From Muribaculaceae bacterium (GTDB lineage Bacteria > Bacteroidota > Bacteroidia > Bacteroidales > Muribaculaceae), in the NCBI GenBank assembly GCA_017405965.1, contig JAFQZK010000015.1, positions 124,001-188,000 of the forward strand: 64,000 bases of DNA, given 5' to 3'. The position numbers and the translations under genes were made by a program. Position 1 is the stretch's first letter. Each line of letters begins with the position of its first letter. The notes beneath the pieces were generated by a model. That model did no database searches. It was not told the origin of the DNA and saw nothing but the letters and a program-made list of their open reading frames with translations. Below, in pieces: positions 49,303 to 58,914 of the stretch.

Positions 49303-50355
49303 TTAATCTGGATTCCAGGAGTGTATACTCTTGGTTTTGTTCTCGAGGAGATCGACCATGCTCTCGAGAAAGAGGAGTTCACTTTCCTTGAGTTTTTTCT
49401 TCTCTTTGAGTTGTTTATAAACCGATGCCAGTTGCTGCATGCCGATTTTCAGGTCCATCTGGTCCAGGCCTTCGGTGTCCTTGCACAGTTCGTAGAGTTT
49501 GGATAGATAAATGTAGTGTGCACTGCCGTCGTCTTGCAGTTTCTCGACGTAAAAGAGCAATTTCTTCATCCAGTCTTTGGCATTGCCATGGCTGGAGGAG
49601 GAAGAACTGGAGGATGAAAAAGAGAAGGAATGACTTTGTCCGTCCGATAAATCAGATAGCGCTCCCTGGGCCTTGTCTAGAGATCCTTGGGCCTTCTCCA
49701 TTGCAGCCCGATATTTCTCCATGCCTTGTTGATACTCTTCCATGCCTTGCTGGAATTTCTCCATGTACTTGTCGTAGTCGTCAGAGCTGATGACCACAGA
49801 ACTGATCCTTTGGCCTTCGGTTGCTTTAGCCTTGATGGGGGCATAGGTGGTGATGAGGCGCCCGCTGATACTGTCGCTGTCGTCGTTCTTGCTCCACTCC
49901 AGGGTATACGTTTTGCGGTGCTGCTTGTCATCGGGGGTTAAAAAGCCCACGGTATAGCAGTGGTCACAGGCCAGACCCACGACGATGGTTTGCTCGGGGC
50001 TGTAATAGAGTCGGTAGCCCTGGAAGGTACCGTCATCGTTGTCGTTCCACCACAGGGTGTAGACGTCTGTGTTGCTGTTGCCATTGAGTTGCTCATAGGC
50101 CTCTTTGGCATTGTTGATCAGGCCCACGTTTCCGCTGTCGATGGTGAACTTGTACACGTCGAGTTGGCCTTCCTTGACTCCGGTTTCGGGGTCGGTATAG
50201 GTGGTGTGCATCTGACTTAGGCCCTCATGAGGCACGGCATTGATGATGTCGTTGAACGCTTCCTTCAGGCGGTCCTCATAGACGTTGGCGCTGGCCGTTG
50301 CAGGCACGAGCAGGGCGATGAGCGTCGCGATGATGATATGGTTGGTTGTATTCAT
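49303..50355 (-). CDS. Secreted coiled-coil, Ser-rich protein of unknown function
   Basis: 350 residues, not recognised. Signal peptide about 1-23 (ALLVPATASA). The first half (about 25-180) looks globular and beta-rich, with DVYTLWWNDNDDGTFQGYRL. A repeated helix (about 195-235) has four Met-Glu-Lys/Glu units (EKFQQGMEEYQQGMEKYRAAM). A run of serines (about 245-258) leads to a helical, charged C-terminus. The ATG overlaps the stop of the anti-sigma gene by four bases, so it is made together with the sigma system. It may be an envelope-stress effector or sensor, by context only. Confidence 0.75.
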   Translation of the reverse strand: MNTTNHIIIATLIALLVPATASANVYEDRLKEAFNDIINAVPHEGLSQMHTTYTDPETGVKEGQLDVYKFTIDSGNVGLINNAKEAYEQLNGNSNTDVYTLWWNDNDDGTFQGYRLYYSPEQTIVVGLACDHCYTVGFLTPDDKQHRKTYTLEWSKNDDSDSISGRLITTYAPIKAKATEGQRISSVVISSDDYDKYMEKFQQGMEEYQQGMEKYRAAMEKAQGSLDKAQGALSDLSDGQSHSFSFSSSSSSSSSHGNAKDWMKKLLFYVEKLQDDGSAHYIYLSKLYELCKDTEGLDQMDLKIGMQQLASVYKQLKEKKKLKESELLFLESMVDLLENKTKSIHSWNPD

Positions 50356-51068
50356 AATGCTGGGATATTGGTGGTGGGTTGGTTGTTCAATTGATTGTTC
50401 AATTCGTTTTCGATCTCTTGCTCGAGGTCGATGAGTACGATGCTGCCGTCTTCGTTCTGCACGGCACGGAATCCGTTGGCTTCCAGGTCAATGATGAAGG
50501 CGCGGCGCTTCAGGTCGGCCAACTCGCGTTGCAAGCGCTCGTTCTCCTCGGCGAGTTTTTTGTTCTCGGCTTGCAAGCGACGGGTAGAACGGATAGAACG
50601 GGCTGGACGGGCCTGAGACGCAAGATTTTGCGTCTCTACAGGTCGTGTGATGGACGTTTCTGGTGATTGTTCCGTCGTTTGTAGAGACGCAAAATCTTGC
50701 GTCTCCCCGATAGGCGTGGACTCATTTGAAGCGACTGGGGGTGTCTCGGGCACAGTCATGGTGGCCGTCGGCTGGTGCAGCACGACGGTTGCCACGATGG
50801 CGGCCGTGATGCAGGCTGCTGCCGCGATGCCCCACCAGCGGCGCCCCATCTGCCGTGTCAACGTCGGGCGGGGTTGCTCCACGGTTACCGGGTAGTCCTC
50901 CATACCGCTGTCGAAGTAGTCAAACATGACGCGGTAATCCTCCCACTCGGCGGGCACGTCGGCGCTGCGGAAGTAGTCGGCCAACTGGGCCTCTTCCTCC
51001 ACGGTGGTCTGCCCGTCCATGAACTTGTCGAGCAGTGCCTTGATTTGTTGTTGTGAATACCGTTTCAT
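50352..51068 (-). CDS. Probable anti-sigma factor, single-pass membrane protein
   Basis: 238 residues. The N-terminal cytoplasmic part (about 1-80, YSQQQIKALLDKFMDGQTTV) is typical of Bacteroidales sigma-linked regulators. One transmembrane helix (about 86-108, WWGIAAAACITAAIVATVVL) is followed by a low-complexity periplasmic linker. A coiled coil (about 165-200, LQAENKKLAEENERLQREL) leads to the C-terminal tail. The linker is partly encoded by two copies of a palindromic repeat. The ATG at 51068 overlaps the sigma gene stop by four bases; longer in-frame readings lie inside the sigma gene. Confidence 0.82.
   Translation of the reverse strand: MKRYSQQQIKALLDKFMDGQTTVEEEAQLADYFRSADVPAEWEDYRVMFDYFDSGMEDYPVTVEQPRPTLTRQMGRRWWGIAAAACITAAIVATVVLHQPTATMTVPETPPVASNESTPIGETQDFASLQTTEQSPETSITRPVETQNLASQARPARSIRSTRRLQAENKKLAEENERLQRELADLKRRAFIIDLEANGFRAVQNEDGSIVLIDLEQEIENELNNQLNNQPTTNIPAL
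50615..50705. repeat. 25-bp inverted palindromic repeats inside the anti-sigma gene
   Basis: The unit at 50681-50705 begins GTAGAGACGCAAAATCTTGC; the unit from 50615 to 50639 is its exact reverse complement. Each is itself nearly palindromic (GAGACGCAAGATTTTGCG). They are translated as ETQDFASLQ and ETQNLAS in the linker. A third copy with two differences is intergenic at 55102-55126. Confidence 0.8.
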
Positions 51069-51568
51069 TGTCTGTCTTTGTTGCGTTGTTGTTGGATTTC
51101 GTTGAGCAGTTGCCGTCTTGCCCTGGCCAGCAGCGTGTTGACGCTTGATGGCTGGATTCCCAGGATGTGGGCAATCTCCTCGGTGGAGCGGTGTTCGACC
51201 TGTCGCAGCCTGAGGATGGCGTGCTGGGTGTAGGGCAGGTTGCGGATGCGTTGCCTGAGCCATCGCTCATCTTCCCGTTGCAGCATCAAGTCCAGTGGGG
51301 AGGGAACCGTCAGGTCAGCGGCTTGGCGCTCGTCGAGCGGTAACGGGGACTTGCGGCGCAGCTGGTTCACTGCCAGGTGGCGTGCAATCGTCGAGGCGTA
51401 GCCCTCGGGATTGTAGAGGCGGGGATCGTCATGCATTTGCCACAAGCGCAGCATCGTCTCCTGGGCGACGTCCTCGGCTGTGTCACTGTCGGCACCCGCC
51501 GCGGCGGCCGCCTTCAGCGCCAGTTGCCTGAGCTGTGGTGCTTGATGGTTAAATGCATCTATCGTCAT
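51065..51568 (-). CDS. ECF-type RNA polymerase sigma factor
   Basis: 167 residues. Region 2 (about 25-90) has SDTAEDVAQETMLRLWQMH, and region 4 (about 115-160) has the helix-turn-helix STEEIAHILGIQPSSVNTLLARARRQL. No extra domains. It directs polymerase to its regulon when released by the anti-sigma factor encoded next, with which it overlaps by four bases (ATGA). The ATG at 51568 is preferred to a TTG one codon earlier. The own promoter is not evident from the housekeeping consensus, which fits autoregulation. Confidence 0.9.
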   Translation of the reverse strand: MTIDAFNHQAPQLRQLALKAAAAAGADSDTAEDVAQETMLRLWQMHDDPRLYNPEGYASTIARHLAVNQLRRKSPLPLDERQAADLTVPSPLDLMLQREDERWLRQRIRNLPYTQHAILRLRQVEHRSTEEIAHILGIQPSSVNTLLARARRQLLNEIQQQRNKDRQ

Positions 51569-51674
51569 CAATTTCTCGTTGTTTGTATTGCTGTTACACT
51601 ACTATAACACATAGCATCCCTGTTTTTAAACAAAGAATTCAAAAATAATATTGTGATGGCGAGTTTTTAAAACA

Positions 51675-51709
51675 ACAAGCGTGTTAACCATTGCGGTTAA
51701 CACGCTTGT
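51675..51709 (-). terminator. Terminator after secA
   Basis: ACAAGCGTGTTAACC and GGTTAACACGCTTGT pair perfectly (15 bp) over ATTGC. On the minus strand the hairpin is followed by TGTTTTAAAAA. Confidence 0.82.
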
Positions 51710-51729
51710 ATTTTCTAACGGCTTGGGCC

Positions 51730-54700
51730 TTATGCCAGACCGCGGCCGTGGCAGTTCTTGTACTTCTTGCCGCTGCCGCACGGGCAGGGATCGTTGCGGC
51801 CGATCTTCGGGCCCTCGTTGCGGATGGGACCTTGGGGACCTTGAGGCCTCGGGCCGACGGGAGCATTGGGACGGCTGGGGTCGGGCTGACCGCCGCGACT
51901 CTCGCTGTAGCGTTGCTGGCGAGGCTGAGGCTCATTCTGCGACACGTTCTGTTGAGGCGCTGCCTCAGGAATCTGACCACGCATCAGGATGGCAATGGAC
52001 TTGCCGTTCATGATGCCGACCATCTGCTTGAACATGTTGAAGGCTTCGGTCTTGTAGATGACCAGCGGGTCTTTCTGCTCATAGCTGGCGTTCTGCACAC
52101 TCTGGCGCAACTGGTCCATCTCACGCAGGTGCTCTTTCCAGTTGTCGTCGATGGTGAGCAGCATGACTGCTTTTTGCCATGCCTTGGTCAGCGATTTGCA
52201 GTGGGTCTCGGCAGCCTCCTTGATGTCGATGACGATGCCGTAGCCGCGCTTGCCGTCGGTGATGGGCACGCGGATGAGGCCTTGAGGCTCCAAGCCCTGT
52301 GCTTCCTGGTCGGCAACGATTTGCTGGATGATGGGGTCGGCAACCTCGCCGAGGCGGTCCATCTTGCGGTTGAAGGCCTTGAGCACGTTGTCATACAGGA
52401 TTTCCTGCTTCTTGCCGTCGTCCATGCGGCGGAATTCCTCCTCATCGAACGGTGACTCGATAGCGTAGGTTTTGAGTACCTGCATCTTGAAGTCCTCGAA
52501 GTCATCAGGACCGTGCTTCTCGACGATGTCCTCCACGCTGTCGTAGAGGGTGTTGATGATGTCCAGTCCGATGCGCTCACCGATGAGGGCGTGGTGGCGA
52601 CGGGTGTAAATCACCTTACGCTGGGCGTTCATTACGTCGTCATACTCGAGCAGGTGCTTACGGATACCGAAGTTGTTCTCCTCGACGCGCTTCTGGGCGT
52701 TCTCGATGCTCTTAGTCACCATGTTGCTCTCGATGGCCTCGCCATCCTTCAGCCCCAGACGGTCAAGCGTCTTGACAACGCTCTCGCTGGCGAACAGACG
52801 CATCAGCTTGTCCTCGAACGACACGAAGAATACCGATGAACCCGGGTCACCTTGACGACCGGCACGACCTCGCAGCTGGCGGTCAACACGGCGTGACTCG
52901 TGGCGCTCGGTACCGATGATGGCCAGACCGCCGGCCGCCTTTACTGCGGGCGACAGTTTGATATCGGTACCACGACCGGCCATGTTGGTGGCGATGGTCA
53001 CGACACCCTTGCCGTCGATCGATTGACCGGCTTGGGCAACAATGTCTGCCTCCTTCTGGTGCAGCTTGGCATTGAGGACGTTGTGCGGGATGTGGCGCAG
53101 GTTGAGCATTCGGCTCAGCATCTCACTGATCTCGACGCTGGTGGTACCCACCAGGGTAGGACGTCCCGAATTGCGCATGGCCTCGATCTCGGCAATGACG
53201 GCATTAAATTTCTCCTTCTGCGTCTTGTAAACGCGGTCGGGCATATCGTTGCGGATAACGGGCTTGTTGGTGGGAATGGTAACGACATCCAGCTTGTAGA
53301 TGTCCCAGAACTCACCAGCCTCGGTCTCGGCGGTACCGGTCATACCGGCCAGCTTGTGGTACATGCGGAAGTAGTTCTGCAACGTGATGGTGGCGAACGT
53401 CTGGGTAGCGGCCTCGACGTTCACGCCCTCCTTGGCCTCGATAGCCTGGTGCAGACCATCGCTGTAGCGGCGGCCTTCCATGACACGGCCCGTCTGCTCA
53501 TCGACGATCTTTACCTTGCCCTCGCCATCGACGATATACTCGTCGTCGCGGTTGAACAGGGTATAGGCCTTCAACAACTGGGTGACGGTGTGCACGCGCT
53601 CGGCCTTGACCGAGTAGTTGGCGAGCAGTTCGTCCTTCTTGTTGGTCTTCTCCTCATCGCTCAGCGGCTCGTTGGTCACGGCCGACAGCTGTGCGGCGAT
53701 ATCGGGCAGAATGAAGAATTCGGGGTCATCGGTGCCCTTGGTAAGCACGTCGATACCCTTATCGGTCATCTCGACGGTGTTGTTCTTCTCATCGATGATG
53801 AAGAACAGGGGGTCGGTGACGGTGGGCATCTCGCGGTTATTGTCTGCCATATAGTAGGCCTCGGTCTTGAGCATGGCGTTCTTCACGCCTTCCTCACTCA
53901 GGTACTTGATTAAGGGCTTGTACTTGGGCAGACCCTTGAAGGCGCGGTAGAGCCTCAAGGTACCTTCCTTGACGGTGTCCTGGTCGTCGCTGGCCATCAT
54001 CTTCTTGGCATCGGCGAGCAAGCTGGTCACCAATTGGCGCTGAGCGTTATACACACGCTCCACGTTGGGCTTGAAGTCGTTGAACATCTGGTCCTCGCCC
54101 TTGGGCACGGGACCTGAAATGATCAACGGGGTACGGGCATCATCAATGAGCACACTGTCGACCTCATCGACGATGGCGAAGTTGTGGGGGCGCTGCACCA
54201 TGTCCTCGGGGCGCATGGCCATATTGTCGCGCAGGTAGTCGAAACCGAACTCACTGTTGGTACCGAAGGTGATGTCGCAGTTGTAGGCATCGCGGCGCTG
54301 CTGTGAGTTGGGCTCGGTCTTGTCGATGCAAGCCACGGTCATGCCGTGGAACATGTACAAGGGACCCATCCACTCGCTATCGCGCTTGGCCAGGTAGTCG
54401 TTGACGGTCACCACGTGCACACCGTTGCCGGTCAAGCCGTTGAGGAAGACGGGCAGGGTAGCCACCAGGGTTTTACCTTCACCGGTCGCCATCTCGGCGA
54501 TTTTGCCTTGGTGCAACACGATACCACCGATGAGCTGCACGTCATAGTGCACCATGTCCCAGGTGATTTCGTTACCGCCGGCAATCCAGTGGTTGGTGTA
54601 GATGGCCTTGTCGCCCTCGATGCTCACGAAGTCCTTGCCTTGAGCGGCCAGGTCGCGGTCGAGTTGGGTGGCGTTTACAACAATGGTTTCGTTCTCGGCA

Positions 54701-55062
54701 AAGCGGCGGGCTGTCGATTTCACGATGGCGAACACGGTGGGCAGCACTTCGTTGAGCTTGTCCTCGAGGATGTCGAGAATCTCCTTCTGGATATCATCGA
54801 CCTTCTTCCACAGCGGCTCGCGCTCCTCGTAGTCGAGGGTCTCGATTTCAGCTTTGATGCGTTCGATTTCGTCGCGCTTGTCCTGTACCGAGTCGTTGAG
54901 CTGTTGACGGATGTCGGCAGTGCGCTGGCGCAGGCTGTCGATGTCCAGAGCATCGATCTCGGGATAAATCGCTTTGATTTGATTGACAATAGGTGTGATC
55001 TTCTTCAGGTCACGGGTTGACTTATTGCCAAACATGGATTTCAAAATGTCACTAAGTCCCAT
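51730..55062 (-). CDS. secA: Preprotein translocase ATPase SecA
   Basis: 1110 residues, cytoplasmic ATPase that drives protein export through SecYEG. Walker A is in [18 protein letters not shown], the DEAD-like box in [23 protein letters not shown], and the helicase motif in [11 protein letters not shown]. The C-terminus has the zinc motif [14 protein letters not shown] preceded by a Pro/Gln/Arg-rich linker. The extra length over the usual 900 residues (insertions around 50-110 and 330-480) is common in Bacteroidota. The N-terminus [15 protein letters not shown] confirms the start. Confidence 0.97.
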   Translation of the reverse strand: MGLSDILKSMFGNKSTRDLKKITPIVNQIKAIYPEIDALDIDSLRQRTADIRQQLNDSVQDKRDEIERIKAEIETLDYEEREPLWKKVDDIQKEILDILEDKLNEVLPTVFAIVKSTARRFAENETIVVNATQLDRDLAAQGKDFVSIEGDKAIYTNHWIAGGNEITWDMVHYDVQLIGGIVLHQGKIAEMATGEGKTLVATLPVFLNGLTGNGVHVVTVNDYLAKRDSEWMGPLYMFHGMTVACIDKTEPNSQQRRDAYNCDITFGTNSEFGFDYLRDNMAMRPEDMVQRPHNFAIVDEVDSVLIDDARTPLIISGPVPKGEDQMFNDFKPNVERVYNAQRQLVTSLLADAKKMMASDDQDTVKEGTLRLYRAFKGLPKYKPLIKYLSEEGVKNAMLKTEAYYMADNNREMPTVTDPLFFIIDEKNNTVEMTDKGIDVLTKGTDDPEFFILPDIAAQLSAVTNEPLSDEEKTNKKDELLANYSVKAERVHTVTQLLKAYTLFNRDDEYIVDGEGKVKIVDEQTGRVMEGRRYSDGLHQAIEAKEGVNVEAATQTFATITLQNYFRMYHKLAGMTGTAETEAGEFWDIYKLDVVTIPTNKPVIRNDMPDRVYKTQKEKFNAVIAEIEAMRNSGRPTLVGTTSVEISEMLSRMLNLRHIPHNVLNAKLHQKEADIVAQAGQSIDGKGVVTIATNMAGRGTDIKLSPAVKAAGGLAIIGTERHESRRVDRQLRGRAGRQGDPGSSVFFVSFEDKLMRLFASESVVKTLDRLGLKDGEAIESNMVTKSIENAQKRVEENNFGIRKHLLEYDDVMNAQRKVIYTRRHHALIGERIGLDIINTLYDSVEDIVEKHGPDDFEDFKMQVLKTYAIESPFDEEEFRRMDDGKKQEILYDNVLKAFNRKMDRLGEVADPIIQQIVADQEAQGLEPQGLIRVPITDGKRGYGIVIDIKEAAETHCKSLTKAWQKAVMLLTIDDNWKEHLREMDQLRQSVQNASYEQKDPLVIYKTEAFNMFKQMVGIMNGKSIAILMRGQIPEAAPQQNVSQNEPQPRQQRYSESRGGQPDPSRPNAPVGPRPQGPQGPIRNEGPKIGRNDPCPCGSGKKYKNCHGRGLA

Positions 55063-55101
55063 TTTTTATTTATATATCTGATTTTAGTTTTTTCGTTTTT
55101 T

Positions 55102-55126
55102 GTGGAGACGCAAAATCTTGCATCTC
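55102..55126. repeat. Intergenic copy of the GAGACGCAAAAT repeat
   Basis: Matches 23 of 25 bases of the unit at 50681-50705. It lies in the leader region of secA, just downstream of its promoter box. Confidence 0.7.
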
Positions 55127-55140
55127 AGTCATTCAAACGG

Positions 55141-55148
55141 CAAAGATA
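55141..55148 (-). promoter_or_regulatory. -7 box TATCTTTG of secA
   Basis: A consensus -7 box on the minus strand about 80 bases before the secA ATG. The transcript leader would include the palindromic repeat at 55102-55126. Confidence 0.5.
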
Positions 55149-55256
55149 CACTTTTTTAGCCGATTAGCTGCAATGATACAGCGATTTTTGGTTTTTTGGG
55201 GATTTGGCGGTAAGAACTTCAAGGTCGTGAACTCCTGACCTCTAATTCCTCACTCC

Positions 55257-56498
55257 TCACCGTCGGCCAGTGGGGCCACGGGTGGGCTGGCTGATCAGGA
55301 AGGCGTTGGTCAACGAGCGTACCACCAGGGCCGTCATCAGCGGGAAGAAGGCGATGTTGCCCACTTGGGGTTGCCACGGCCATGCCAGCATGAGCATGGC
55401 CACAACCAGTGCGTTGAGGGCATGGAGCCAGCGGGCAGCATTGCGGGTTTTCTTGAACCAGGGCAGCACGGCAAGCAACAGCAACACGGGGTGTAACCAC
55501 ACGATGTTGATGTTGGGCGAGGTGGCCTCATGGGTCGAGAAGAAAATGAGGAAAAACAGCAGGCAACCTGCCAGTCCGCCGATAGTGAACAGCACGGTGT
55601 CAAACCAGCGTGACACGTCGTGGCGGCGCCAGTCACGGCAGGTTACGAGCAGTGTCAGTGCCAGTACGAGCAGCGCTACGGTCATGGGGGATAGATACCA
55701 GGGCGTCGGTGGTCTCACGTTGCCCTCGGTGCTCTTGTCGATGGGGACGGTTGTCGCCTTGACCAGCGGCAGGGTCACGCTGTCGGTCTTGATGGTTGCT
55801 CCCGCAACAGCATCCATGAGAATCATGGGGATGAACATCGTGGCGCGCTGGTCGAGCACCGTGTCGGTATCCCAACCCAGCACCAGATCAATGCCGAAGC
55901 GTTCCCACGCGTAGTTGCGGCAATAGTGTGACAAGATGTCACGATAGGTGACAGTCGTGTCAGCCATCGCGGGATATTGCAGTCCGTCGCCCGCTGCTAT
56001 TTCGATGATGTCGCGGGGGCGGGTAGAGCAGTTGTCGCTCAGGAATTTATAACGATAGGTGCGGTTTTCGGGTTGTGCGTTGTTCCACAGGAAGTCTCTC
56101 ACGGCGATAGCCCTGTCCTGAGGCAGATTGAGTTCCTGCTCAACCATGCGTCGCTCCTCCATACCCAGGGTGGCATAGACTCGGGGTACGGGCTGGCACA
56201 TATAGTCGGTCTCGCCCAGCATGAAGCGCCACATGAACGCAGGTGCCTGAAAATCAAACACCCCGTAGTTGAAATACAGATCGATAGGGCCTTGCTGGAC
56301 ACGTATCTCGCTGTGTCCCCAGATGTTGTGCGGCTCGCTGCCTGGATAGAACGTGACGAGGCTCACGCGCACCGAGTCCTCCTGCTCTTGAGCCTGGATC
56401 GGTGCGGCAGGTAACGGCAGCTGGGGCACAGCTTCAAGCGTCCCCGTAGCACACAGGGCGCACAATACCGTCAGATATGTCTTCAACAATCGTTGCAT
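55257..56498 (-). CDS. DUF4105 membrane protein
   Basis: 413 residues. A signal segment (about 1-23) is followed by the DUF4105 domain (about 40-190). Characteristic stretches are VTFYPGSEPHNIWGHSEIRV, LYFNYGVFDF and KFLSDNCSTRPRDII. The conserved His and the Asn-Cys pair suggest a papain-like or NlpC-like enzyme facing the periplasm; this is inference. The C-terminal part has several transmembrane helices (from about 265). No operon partner is evident. Confidence 0.82.
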   Translation of the reverse strand: MQRLLKTYLTVLCALCATGTLEAVPQLPLPAAPIQAQEQEDSVRVSLVTFYPGSEPHNIWGHSEIRVQQGPIDLYFNYGVFDFQAPAFMWRFMLGETDYMCQPVPRVYATLGMEERRMVEQELNLPQDRAIAVRDFLWNNAQPENRTYRYKFLSDNCSTRPRDIIEIAAGDGLQYPAMADTTVTYRDILSHYCRNYAWERFGIDLVLGWDTDTVLDQRATMFIPMILMDAVAGATIKTDSVTLPLVKATTVPIDKSTEGNVRPPTPWYLSPMTVALLVLALTLLVTCRDWRRHDVSRWFDTVLFTIGGLAGCLLFFLIFFSTHEATSPNINIVWLHPVLLLLAVLPWFKKTRNAARWLHALNALVVAMLMLAWPWQPQVGNIAFFPLMTALVVRSLTNAFLISQPTRGPTGRR

Positions 56499-56516
56499 TG
56501 ATCATCAATAGTTTTG

Positions 56517-56524
56517 CAAAGATA
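56517..56524 (-). promoter_or_regulatory. -7 box TATCTTTG of the DUF4105 gene
   Basis: Consensus -7 box on the minus strand, 18 bases before the ATG at 56498. Confidence 0.5.
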
Positions 56525-56643
56525 ATACCAATATTTTAAATGTCAGATTTGCACCATATATATAATAATATTCGTGTCCGCTAATGGTCGCATGTCATCG
56601 ACCTTCTCATCCGATCAAGTATGTCCCTTTTTTCGTCTGAAAA

Positions 56644-56675
56644 TTTGGCTATAATAATAATATGGTGTACTTTTG
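56644..56675 (+). promoter_or_regulatory. Promoter of the ATPase gene
   Basis: TTTG (56644-56647), 20 bases, TACTTTTG (56668-56675): a full consensus match, about 70 bases before the ATG. Confidence 0.75.
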
Positions 56676-56679
56676 CATT

Positions 56680-56713
56680 ACGAAAAATACGTAACGAAAA
56701 ATACGTAACGAAA
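56680..56713. repeat. 14-bp tandem repeat in the ATPase leader
   Basis: ACGAAAAATACGTA occurs twice in tandem, followed by a partial third copy. It begins at the probable transcription start, and TACGTA within it is palindromic. Confidence 0.7.
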
Positions 56714-56744
56714 TTTTCGCAATATATTTTGAATTAATGATATT

Positions 56745-57872
56745 ATGAATAATAAGAAAAATCCTTTAAATCCGTTTCTTTTAACAGGTTATATATCTCC
56801 AGTTTATTTCTGTGACAGAGAGCAAGAATCCAATAAACTGGTTTCTGCATTACGAAATGGAAGAAATGTGACCCTGATAAGTCCTCGCCGAATGGGAAAA
56901 ACGGGCCTAATTCACCATGTTTTTCATCGTTTAAGGGCCGATAAACAAACAAGATGTTACTATGTAGATTTGTATAAAACCGATAGTTTGGCCTCTCTTG
57001 TTGAACAGTTAGCTAATGTCGTGTTGGGATCATTGGACACGGCTAAAAGCAAGATAGTAAGGCAAGTTACTACGTTTTTCAAATCTCTGCGTCCGTTATT
57101 TAGCTATGATACCTTGACGGGTGCACCGACATTCATGGTTGATGTCAAGCCGGAATTGGCTGAGCACTCCCTGGCTGAGATTTTTTCTTATATGGAGCAG
57201 TCGGGCCAGGAATGTGTCGTTGCTATGGACGAATTTCAGTCTATTGCTGATTATGGTGACAAGAATGTGGAAGCATTGCTGCGATCCCACATCCAGCAGC
57301 TCACATCTGTACATTTCGTCTTCTCGGGCAGCCAACGCCATGTACTGGAAAACATGTTTGCTTCGGCTAACCGTCCGTTTTATCAGAGCACTCAGATTTT
57401 GAACCTCTATGAGATACAAGAACAGTTTTATTATGAATTTGCAAAAGAAAAGCTGGCAGCTCATCGGCAGCAGCTGAATGCTGATGTGTTTGGGTTCCTA
57501 TATCAAAAACTTGCTGGTCACACATGGTATGTTCAGATGTCGCTGAACCGCGTGTATGAGTCTGGAGATCCGTTGGTCTCACGGGAAGTCGTTGATAAAG
57601 TTTTGACGAGTATTGTTGATGAAAACGAAGCTACATTCCAGACATTCATGCGCTTGGTGACACCTGCTCAAGCTAAACTGCTCAGAGCGATAGCTAAAGA
57701 GGGATCAGTGCAGCAAGCTTTAGGTCAATCTTTTATCAGTCAATATCAACTGGGAGCGACCAGCACAATCAGCTCAGCTATCAAGACGTTGGTAGAAAAG
57801 GAACTGGTTTTGGACGCCCAAGGCGCTTATCAGGTCTATGACCGATTCTTTGCCCTCTGGCTCAAGCGCTAG
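56745..57872 (+). CDS. AAA-type ATPase (archaeal ATPase-like family)
   Basis: 375 residues, soluble. Walker A is SPRRMGKTGLIHH with GKT at 51-53; Walker B is CVVAMDEFQSI; a sensor-like FVFSGSQRHVLENMF follows. The C-terminus (about 300-375) is a winged helix (LLRAIAKEGSVQQAL, TISSAIKTLVEKELV). This is the ATPase_2 type common in Bacteroidales as mobile, single-gene loci. Roles are unknown; relatives are linked to toxin-like or DNA-handling functions, but nothing here decides. Codon use is AT-richer than the neighbours, which suggests transfer. Confidence 0.85.
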   Translation: MNNKKNPLNPFLLTGYISPVYFCDREQESNKLVSALRNGRNVTLISPRRMGKTGLIHHVFHRLRADKQTRCYYVDLYKTDSLASLVEQLANVVLGSLDTAKSKIVRQVTTFFKSLRPLFSYDTLTGAPTFMVDVKPELAEHSLAEIFSYMEQSGQECVVAMDEFQSIADYGDKNVEALLRSHIQQLTSVHFVFSGSQRHVLENMFASANRPFYQSTQILNLYEIQEQFYYEFAKEKLAAHRQQLNADVFGFLYQKLAGHTWYVQMSLNRVYESGDPLVSREVVDKVLTSIVDENEATFQTFMRLVTPAQAKLLRAIAKEGSVQQALGQSFISQYQLGATSTISSAIKTLVEKELVLDAQGAYQVYDRFFALWLKR

Positions 57873-57895
57873 TAATATCATTCATATTTTTTACC

Positions 57896-58777
57896 ATGGG
57901 AAGAAAGAGACATGATTGGCCACAGGGGTGGCGAAGGGTCCTGGCTGTCACGCTGGGCTCATTGTTGTCGGTGGCCTTGTTCGCATTGCTGTGTTGGGGC
58001 GTGAATAGCACCGACTTGAAGTATCAAAGGAACTCGATGGGTTTCTTTGTCGGTTTAGCGTGGGTGGTGCTGACGGTTTTCCTCCTGAGAAAACAGTTCA
58101 GTGTGATAACTAAAAAGGACAACTATCGCTTTGTAGCATATCTCTTTTTCGGCATGAGCATTGGCGGCGGGCTTTTGGGCATTGATCAATATGTCCACCG
58201 GGCCACCTCGTCCTATCTTCACTGTAAGAGTATCACCCGCGAGAGCATCGGCGATGCCGAGTATATCATGAGTGAGCAGGAAATCGATGTGATGGATAAT
58301 TGCCGGGGCTATGATGTGAGTAGCGAGCGCAGGAGGAGAGGAAGGGTTGCCTTAACAGCACGTGTTGTCGCTCCGATCAGGGATAGCCATGGCGTTTACT
58401 TGGCCTTCAAGGAGAGGGAGTACTATAAAACCCGGTGGAAAAGTAGCGATGAGATTGAAGAGGCCGATGGTGATGCCAGGGCAAGACTGCGAGAAAAGGT
58501 TTCTGATCAGCACTATGACAAGCGATGCCGCACCTATCGCCGCATCTTTGCCTACAATCACGGGAGATATGACAAGTATGTCAATGCGGTGGAAAACTCA
58601 TCCCAGTACTTGAATGACCCGCTCTATCGAGTAGAGTCCCTACCGCCCATTATCGAGGAAATTCACGATGTGGGACTCGGTGCCGATGCACGCCCCAATG
58701 TCCTGGTCACTGCCTTGTACCTGGTCATTCATTTCTTCATCTGCGTAGCCCTGCTCATGGCTGGCAGCAAAGAATAA
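57896..58777 (+). CDS. Membrane protein of unknown function
   Basis: 293 residues, not recognised. Three N-terminal transmembrane helices (about 13-35, 46-66, 79-97) are followed by a charged soluble domain (about 105-265), rich in Arg and Tyr (RRIFAYNHGRYDKYVNAVENSSQYL), and a final helix (about 271-288). It begins 24 bases after the ATPase stop and may be co-transcribed. Its composition is closer to the rest of the genome than to the ATPase, so a functional pair is not certain. Confidence 0.65.
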   Translation: MGRKRHDWPQGWRRVLAVTLGSLLSVALFALLCWGVNSTDLKYQRNSMGFFVGLAWVVLTVFLLRKQFSVITKKDNYRFVAYLFFGMSIGGGLLGIDQYVHRATSSYLHCKSITRESIGDAEYIMSEQEIDVMDNCRGYDVSSERRRRGRVALTARVVAPIRDSHGVYLAFKEREYYKTRWKSSDEIEEADGDARARLREKVSDQHYDKRCRTYRRIFAYNHGRYDKYVNAVENSSQYLNDPLYRVESLPPIIEEIHDVGLGADARPNVLVTALYLVIHFFICVALLMAGSKE

Positions 58778-58914
58778 ACATGTTGCTGAAACGACATCTT
58801 CTACACAGGCTGTGGTGCTATTTTCCCGTGGACAGATTCGATGCGCAAATGTTATTTGTCACCGTAGTGTCCTTTTAGGGAAACTACAATGACTGTGATA
58901 ATTTATAGAAATGT

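Noticed and set aside
51069-51263. N-terminal extension of the anti-sigma gene into the sigma gene
   Set aside because: The added sequence is a shifted reading of the sigma coding region. The ATG at 51068 with a 4-base overlap fits translational coupling.
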